A DNA stretch of 64,000 bases. Source: Prevotella sp. UBA2456 (GTDB lineage: Bacteria > Bacteroidota > Bacteroidia > Bacteroidales > Bacteroidaceae). The notes beneath the pieces were generated by a model that searched no databases, was not told the DNA's origin, and saw only the letters and a list, made by a program, of their open reading frames with translations. The DNA lies in assembly GCA_002342415.1 (NCBI GenBank), contig DDPY01000015.1, forward strand, positions 1 to 64,000, given 5' to 3'. Shown piece after piece: positions 59,444-64,000 of the stretch; the stretch's first letter is position 1; each line of letters opens with the position of its first letter. The position numbers and the translations under genes are program-made.

Positions 59444-60559
59444 TTCCTCCAAGAACAAGGTATTCTTAGCCTTATAGAGCTTACGGAAGTCTGCGGCACA
59501 AGGCAATTCTGGAGCCGGCCCGAAGTATTCCTTCTTGTCATTGCGCCAAAGCAGGAAATAGCTGATGGGATACTCGTCCATGATGGGCTTCAGGACGCGA
59601 GTCCACCAAGTAGAGTCGGTCATATTCTGCAATCCGCACTCCGTCATTGCCAGCAGCTTCTGATTCTTCTTGGCAAAATCGCTCAGGAAAGCCAAATCTG
59701 CCTTGAGGGCCGTCTTGAAGTCCTCCTCGGTCCCCCATTGATAGGCATCCTCGCCAATCAGCGTCACACGGTCGTTGCCAGGATAGCGCTGCAGGAAGCG
59801 TTCCTCTGTCCATCCGCCATCAAGGTTGGGCGAATAGCTCCACAAGAGATTGGTGAAGCCGCGATCCTTGGTCATATAATCTTGCAACTGATTCCACAGT
59901 GCTCTGAACTCATCGTCCGTACAAAGCTTCTGTCCCCACCAGAACCACGAGCCATTATTCTCGTGCCAGGGGCGGAAGATAATGGGAACAGGCTGTCCGT
60001 CATCGGTCTTCAGTGTCTCCACGAAGTCAGCCACGCGCAACATCCATATCATGAATGTCTCGTACTGCGAGCCTCCAGGCAGAATGCTCTTCACCACCGT
60101 AGAGTCTGTCACATCCCATGCAGTACCGCCCGTCAGCGGATTGCGGGGATGCCAGCTCAGCGTGACAATACCTCCACGCTGGTGGTGAGCTATCAGCTCA
60201 TCGTGTATTCGCGAGAAGGGCACACTGTCCAGATTCTTCTCGTCGCCCATCTCGATGCCCCCCAGGTCGAAGCCCATCACGGCAGGATAGTCGCCCACCG
60301 TTCTGCGCACATCGCTCGAGTCTGCCGGATAGCCGGCCTTGTTCTGAATAGAGTCATAGGCAGAATTCTCTGCTGCAATGCCCGACCAGGTGACCCCATA
60401 GAACGGATCGTCCTGATGTCCCATCATATAGCCTTTCTGCCGTAGTGCCTGCATGCGCTCTGCCAGAAGCTCGCTCGCACTCTTCTCTACTACGGTCTGC
60501 CGGCCACAGGCCGCCATCATCATAGCGACACCTATTATATATAATGTTTTCTTCATCAT
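59435..60559 (-). CDS. GH26 endo-beta-1,4-mannanase lipoprotein
   Basis: A 374-residue lipoprotein (lipobox VAMMMAACGRQ). GH26 TIM barrel: YMMGHQDDPFYGVTWSG, YPAVMGFDLGGIEMGD, acid/base Glu in FRPWHENNGSWFWWGQ, nucleophile Glu in LAMTECGLQNMTD, then YFLLWRNDKKEYF. These features match beta-mannanases of Bacteroidota mannan loci that release mannobiose. Two Met codons (60559, 60556) overlap the CE7 stop codon (ATGATGA). Surface- or periplasm-facing by its lipid anchor. Confidence 0.93.
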   Translation of the reverse strand: MMKKTLYIIGVAMMMAACGRQTVVEKSASELLAERMQALRQKGYMMGHQDDPFYGVTWSGIAAENSAYDSIQNKAGYPADSSDVRRTVGDYPAVMGFDLGGIEMGDEKNLDSVPFSRIHDELIAHHQRGGIVTLSWHPRNPLTGGTAWDVTDSTVVKSILPGGSQYETFMIWMLRVADFVETLKTDDGQPVPIIFRPWHENNGSWFWWGQKLCTDDEFRALWNQLQDYMTKDRGFTNLLWSYSPNLDGGWTEERFLQRYPGNDRVTLIGEDAYQWGTEEDFKTALKADLAFLSDFAKKNQKLLAMTECGLQNMTDSTWWTRVLKPIMDEYPISYFLLWRNDKKEYFGPAPELPCAADFRKLYKAKNTLFLEEIK

Positions 60560-61848
60560 TCTATGTTCATTTGTTTCTTCATCCAAGCCTGCCACTCGTC
60601 CCATTGCTCCTGATACCAGAAGTGAGCCGTCTGCTGATAAATGCTCAATGTCTTGGGACAGGTGAGCGTGTTGTAAGTGGCATAGGCCGTCGTAGGCGGC
60701 ACCACATCGTCGTTATAGCCGAACGATACCCACGTGGGGCACTGGATGCGGCGCACGAAGTTCACTCCGTCATAATAGCGCGAAGCCAAAACTCTCTCCT
60801 CACTCCTCTTTCCTTTCTCCACTTTATAAAAATAGTGGGGCCAGCCACAGGCTATCCCTTGCAGGGATGCCGTATGGTCGCAGAGTGCCGGATGCACGGC
60901 AGCCACAAAGGTAATGCGCTTGTCGAGTGCAGCGGTAGCATAGGAGAGAAAGCCGCCCTGACTGGCTCCCGTCACACCGATGGTCTTTCCGTCCCATTCG
61001 GGCAGCGAGGCGATATAGTCTACCGCACGCACACATCCCACGATGACGCGCTTGTAGTAGCTGTCGTCGCGCGAATCCATTCCGAAGTTCCAATAGCAGT
61101 TCAGCGCTCCGTTCATCAGGTTATCATAGAACTGCTGCGGCTGGGTGACATCCACGCCGTGAATACCAATCTCCAGCACGATAGCCTTGCCTGGAGCCGT
61201 GTACGTATCGCCGCTATAAGGGCGAACACCTGCACCAGGCACACGCAGCAGCGCCGGATACTTGCCCGGCTTGGTGGGAACGCTCAATATGCCGTAGGTA
61301 CGCGAACCCCAGCGGATATTCTGGAACGACACCTGATAGACGTTCACCTCCTCCGTGCTCCGCTCTGGCAACAGCTCGCGCTGGGCGTTCAGCACGGTCC
61401 AGCGGGCTTCCTCAAGCGTCTTGTTCCAAAACTGGTCGAAGTCCTTGGGCTCAACGGTTGTAGGCTTCAACTGCTCAGGCGAGAAGGCCGCCGTACACGA
61501 TCCTTTATACTCCTTGCCAGCAACGTGAGCCGTAACGGAGAGCCGATAGAAACCGGGCTTCGTCATCCTGCCCTTCCAGGTCATCGTGCCGTCTTTCAGC
61601 ACCACACCCTGCTTCTTCACCTCAGGATACATCTCAGGACCTGCCTCATAGTCTACAGTCACATTGTCCAACAAGGTGGACGACTTGAGGACGCTGACCT
61701 TAAACTGCGCCGTCTCCCCTATCGCATAGTTCCAATCCTGATGGTCGGGAACTACCATTACATTGATATGATTCCCACGAATCTGAGCCTCCATCGGCAA
61801 TATGCCGAGAAGCATCATCAGAAAAGCAATTAAGCCCGTTTTCTTCAT
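60556..61848 (-). CDS. CE7-type acetyl (xylan/mannan) esterase, exported
   Basis: A 430-residue alpha/beta hydrolase of carbohydrate esterase family 7 with a signal peptide (TGLIAFLMMLLGILPMEAQ). An additional N-terminal beta-domain (residues ~22-140) precedes the hydrolase. The catalytic Ser is in GVTGASQGGFLSYATAALD, Asp in VSFGYNDDVVPPTTAY, His in QQTAHFWYQEQWDEW. CE7 enzymes deacetylate sugars; here the likely substrate is acetylated mannan or glucomannan. It is the first gene of the leftward operon and overlaps the GH26 start, so the two are coupled. Confidence 0.9.
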   Translation of the reverse strand: MKKTGLIAFLMMLLGILPMEAQIRGNHINVMVVPDHQDWNYAIGETAQFKVSVLKSSTLLDNVTVDYEAGPEMYPEVKKQGVVLKDGTMTWKGRMTKPGFYRLSVTAHVAGKEYKGSCTAAFSPEQLKPTTVEPKDFDQFWNKTLEEARWTVLNAQRELLPERSTEEVNVYQVSFQNIRWGSRTYGILSVPTKPGKYPALLRVPGAGVRPYSGDTYTAPGKAIVLEIGIHGVDVTQPQQFYDNLMNGALNCYWNFGMDSRDDSYYKRVIVGCVRAVDYIASLPEWDGKTIGVTGASQGGFLSYATAALDKRITFVAAVHPALCDHTASLQGIACGWPHYFYKVEKGKRSEERVLASRYYDGVNFVRRIQCPTWVSFGYNDDVVPPTTAYATYNTLTCPKTLSIYQQTAHFWYQEQWDEWQAWMKKQMNIE

Positions 61849-61889
61849 TGCAATTTTGGTCTTTAGTTATAATTGTTCAAACTTCGTTG

Positions 61890-61897
61890 CAAAGTTA
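61890..61897 (-). promoter_or_regulatory. -7 element of mannan operon
   Basis: TAACTTTG on the minus strand, about 40 bp before the CE7 start. The rest of the 780-bp gap to susC holds repeats described separately. Confidence 0.55.
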
Positions 61898-62013
61898 GCA
61901 TTATTTTTTGAAAAACTACAATACTATTTTGATTATATTGCGTACTTTGTTTCAAATCAAACTTTAAAAAATCTTAATTCCGTATGGTGATAAGCTCCTA
62001 TGGTGCTATGCTA

Positions 62014-62135
62014 TTGTTCAGACCACCCCTAATCCCTCCTAACTTAGGAGGGGAAATGGTTACTCTTGTAGTAGTGCCTGTGGTAGTATCTACTTCCCCT
62101 CCTAAGTTAGGAGGGATTAGGGGTGGTCTGAACAA
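62014..62135. repeat. 42-bp perfect inverted repeat element
   Basis: Arms 62014-62055 and 62094-62135 are perfect inverted copies around a 38-bp spacer. Each arm holds a near-palindrome (CCTCCTAACTTAGGAGG). Outside the arms, GATAAGCTCCT (from 61989) and AGGAACTTATC (to 62150) extend the symmetry with one mismatch. No coding sequence inside; it resembles a REP/MITE-like element. Confidence 0.78.
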
Positions 62136-62213
62136 GTTTAGGAACTTATCCCCTCTTGGATATATATTTCCCAGCAAAGGGCAGGAAAAGTTTCCAGATA
62201 GTGAGGCATTTTA

Positions 62214-62296
62214 TGTTTCCAACTTAGAAACACATGTACACAAGTTGGAAACACCTGTAGCCAACTTGGAAACATAAGTCTACAAGTTAGAAACAC
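62214..62296 (+). repeat. 21-bp-period direct repeats (AASTTRGAAACA)
   Basis: GAAACA occurs at 62227, 62248, 62269 and 62290, exactly 21 bp apart, each preceded by ACTT/AGTT words. An inverted copy (TGTTTCCAACTT) stands at 62214-62225. Confidence 0.75.
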
Positions 62297-62343
62297 AACT
62301 TCCCTGACGTTCGGAGAAAATTTAGAAGTGGGTGTTATGAGAT

Positions 62344-62383
62344 ATTCTCTTACCTCTCACCACTTACCTCTTACCTCTGAAAG
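62344..62383 (-). repeat. AGAGGTA/AGAGGTG heptamer array upstream of susC
   Basis: Read on the minus strand: AGAGGTA, AGAGGTA, AGTGGTG, AGAGGTA. Same family as the array after aguA. Confidence 0.7.
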
Positions 62384-62565
62384 TTGAGCTATGTGAAACA
62401 AGCGCAACTTTATATATATAATAATGTACGCGCGAGATGAGGATGCGAGAAAATCCAAATTGTACTTTTTACACTTATTGACACCAACAGCACAAAAAGG
62501 CACGCTTTAGCAAAAAAGTATCAAAATTTATCAATAAAAAGTTATAATATTTCCAAATTTTACGT

Positions 62566-62573
62566 TATCTTTG
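62566..62573 (+). promoter_or_regulatory. -7 element of susC-like gene
   Basis: TATCTTTG, giving a leader of about 50 nt before the ATG at 62629. AAAAAGG upstream of the ATG is a fair ribosome site. Confidence 0.6.
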
Positions 62574-62628
62574 CATCGTCAATAACGAAATTAAGCGAAT
62601 CAATATACTATTAACTAACAAAAAAGGT

Positions 62629-64000
62629 ATGAATCTAAATTGCAGTAAAAACTCTCTGCTGGCAGGATTATGCGCAATGACCCTGCTGGGCTATTCGCCT
62701 GCATTGTATGCAGCCGGGGGCAGTTCACCACTGCCCAACGAGGTGCAGCAGTCGAAGAAGATTACTGGTACTGTGACGGACGCTATGGGTCCCGTCATCG
62801 GTGCAAGTGTAGTAGTAAAGGGCACGTCGAATGGTGTAGCCACCGACTTCGACGGAAACTTTACGCTCAATGTCAATCAGGGTGCCACCATCGTCGTGAG
62901 CTACATCGGCTACGTGTCGAAGGAAATCAAGATTGACGGTCGCACGAACTACGAGATTACCCTCGAGGAGGACAAGAAAGTACTCGACGAGGTGGTAGTA
63001 GTAGGTTACGGTACGATGAAGAAGTCCGACATTTCGGGTGCTTCCGTATCATTGGGCGAGAGCGCCGTCAAGGGCTCTATCATCACTTCGCTCGACCAGT
63101 CACTGCAAGGCCGTGCTGCTGGTGTGTCGGCCGTTTCCACCTCTGGTGCTCCTGGTTCGTCGTCAGCCATTCGCGTGCGTGGTACGGCTACCATCAATGC
63201 CAATGCTGAGCCTTTGTATGTGATTGACGGTGTCATCGTGCAGTCTGGCGGACAGAGCGGTGCCAGCTATGGTCTGGGCGACGCTCTGGGTAACGGTAGA
63301 GTATCTACCATCTCTCCCCTGTCGACCATCGACCCTGCCGACATCGTTTCGATGGAAATCCTGAAGGACGCTTCCGCCACCGCCATCTATGGTGCCCAGG
63401 GTGCTAACGGCGTTGTGCTGATTACCACCAAGCACGGTAAGGCCGGCGAAGCCAAGTTCTCCTACAACGGTATGATAGCATGGAACCATCAGGGCAAGCG
63501 ACTGGACATGATGAACCTGCGCCAGTATGCTGAGTTCTATAACAACCTGGTCAATCAGGGTGAGTTGCAGGCCAATGCCAATCTGGCTGATCCTTCCATC
63601 TTGGGCAAGGGTACCAACTGGCAGGATGCCGTCTTCCAGACAGCTTTCCAGCACTCTCACCAGTTCAGCGCACAGGGCGGTACGGACAAGGTGCAGTACT
63701 ATGTGTCAGCCGGCTACATGGACCAAGAAGGTACGATTATCGGTTCTAAGTTCAACCGTCTGTCCGTTCGTGCCAACATCGACGCACAGCTGAAGTCGTG
63801 GTTGAAGATGGGTGTCAACGCCACCTTCTCCGACACCAACGACGACCTGAAGCTCGCCGACTCTGACGAGGGTCTGATCAACTACTCGCTGACCACCATT
63901 CCCTCTATACCTATTTATAATGTAGACGGCAGCTACTCCAGCATCTCGCAAGAAGGCTATACCAACCCCAACCCCATTGCTTTGGCTATGCTCGACGAGA
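62629..64000 (+). CDS. SusC-family TonB-dependent receptor (partial, 3' end outside window)
   Basis: 457 codons of a SusC/RagA-type outer-membrane transporter, cut by the window end. A signal region (LLAGLCAMTLLGYSPALYA) precedes a CarboxypepD-regulatory domain (ITGTVTDAMGPVIGASVVVK, GTSNGVATDFDGNFTLNV, ~residues 45-115). The plug follows with the SusC box (VLDEVVVVGYGTMKKSDISG), DQSLQGRAAGVSAVSTSG, PLYVIDGV, and IEIL-like MEILKDASATAIYGAQGANG, and then the first barrel strands. It is divergent from the mannan operon and likely imports mannan oligosaccharides with a SusD partner encoded beyond the edge. Confidence 0.93.
   Translation, partial: MNLNCSKNSLLAGLCAMTLLGYSPALYAAGGSSPLPNEVQQSKKITGTVTDAMGPVIGASVVVKGTSNGVATDFDGNFTLNVNQGATIVVSYIGYVSKEIKIDGRTNYEITLEEDKKVLDEVVVVGYGTMKKSDISGASVSLGESAVKGSIITSLDQSLQGRAAGVSAVSTSGAPGSSSAIRVRGTATINANAEPLYVIDGVIVQSGGQSGASYGLGDALGNGRVSTISPLSTIDPADIVSMEILKDASATAIYGAQGANGVVLITTKHGKAGEAKFSYNGMIAWNHQGKRLDMMNLRQYAEFYNNLVNQGELQANANLADPSILGKGTNWQDAVFQTAFQHSHQFSAQGGTDKVQYYVSAGYMDQEGTIIGSKFNRLSVRANIDAQLKSWLKMGVNATFSDTNDDLKLADSDEGLINYSLTTIPSIPIYNVDGSYSSISQEGYTNPNPIALAMLDE

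Noticed and set aside
60544..61833. 429-codon rightward frame across the CE7 gene, and 372 codons across GH26
   Set aside because: Shadows of the mannan operon genes, which have catalytic motifs on the opposite strand.
61984..62277. 97-codon frame through the inverted repeat and 21-bp repeats
   Set aside because: Entirely made of repeat sequence; no ribosome site.
62214..62296. CRISPR-like short regular repeats
   Set aside because: Spacers are too short (about 9 bp), repeats vary and no cas gene is near.

Overview
The window is a chromosomal segment of a Bacteroidales bacterium, most likely a Prevotella-type (Prevotellaceae) gut or rumen organism. The reasons are: promoters of the Bacteroidota TTTG-N19/21-TAnnTTTG type in front of many genes; BACON-domain lipoproteins; a TonB-dependent SusC-type receptor; a type III glutamine synthetase; an agmatine deiminase/N-carbamoylputrescine amidase pair; and 7-bp tandem repeats scattered between and inside genes. 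There are no tRNA or rRNA genes, no CRISPR array, no prophage and no intact insertion sequence.

Layout. (1) 1-12.4 kb: an envelope-protein region. A promoter with three 22-bp-spaced boxes drives a leader that folds strongly (about 237-512, candidate structured RNA). It is followed by a PEGA-repeat/beta-barrel protein and two BACON-SUMF1 lipoproteins. An AT-rich stretch with inverted repeats, an orphan membrane protein and a RelE/Phd toxin-antitoxin pair come next. Then there is a tight four-gene run: LPP20-like secreted protein, second LPP20-like protein, CHASE2 membrane protein, and FecR-like/transglutaminase-like protein. This region is the best candidate here for an undescribed system. (2) 12.5-21 kb: a GtrA-like flippase, then a leftward exopolysaccharide operon (Wzc-type tyrosine kinase with a YG-rich tail, small HAD hydrolase, Wza-type export lipoprotein, an unlisted 59-residue membrane protein, UDP-glucose dehydrogenase). 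It continues into an M48 protease and a C1B aminopeptidase. (3) 21-32 kb: housekeeping genes (SlyD-like PPIase, chorismate synthase, PyrD/PyrK, XRE regulator, HolA, orphan HsdR_N protein, zinc-ribbon coiled-coil protein, Nif3-like protein, PurF-like protein lacking its N-terminal Cys). They are separated by two gene-poor regions, one holding a concentric 172-bp palindrome. (4) 32-39.6 kb: an outer-membrane protein, a minimal ABC ATPase without a signature motif, the agmatine-to-putrescine pair next to GlnN, a phosphatase, a DUF2461 protein and a GlsB-like protein. (5) 40-49 kb: a carboxypeptidase-regulatory-domain protein, MalQ, MltG, GlnS, a TPR protein and a DedA protein. (6) 49-55.5 kb: a TolC/MacA/MacB-type efflux operon fused by overlaps to a LytS/LytR-type two-component system. 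(7) 55.5 kb to the end: a beta-mannan utilisation locus (mannobiose 2-epimerase, GPH symporter, GH130 mannosylglucose phosphorylase, GH26 mannanase, CE7 esterase) with a divergent SusC that runs off the window.

How the genes work together. The mannan locus reads as a complete route. Esterase and GH26 mannanase act outside or at the envelope, SusC imports oligosaccharides, the symporter brings mannobiose into the cytoplasm, the epimerase converts it to mannosylglucose and GH130 phosphorolyses that. AguA and AguB make putrescine from agmatine and release ammonia, beside a glutamine synthetase that could recapture it. The efflux operon carries its own sensor and regulator. Heptamer repeats recur at about ten places from 34 to 62 kb. 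Two of them are inserted in frame in enzymes, which is the most striking sequence-level pattern in the window.
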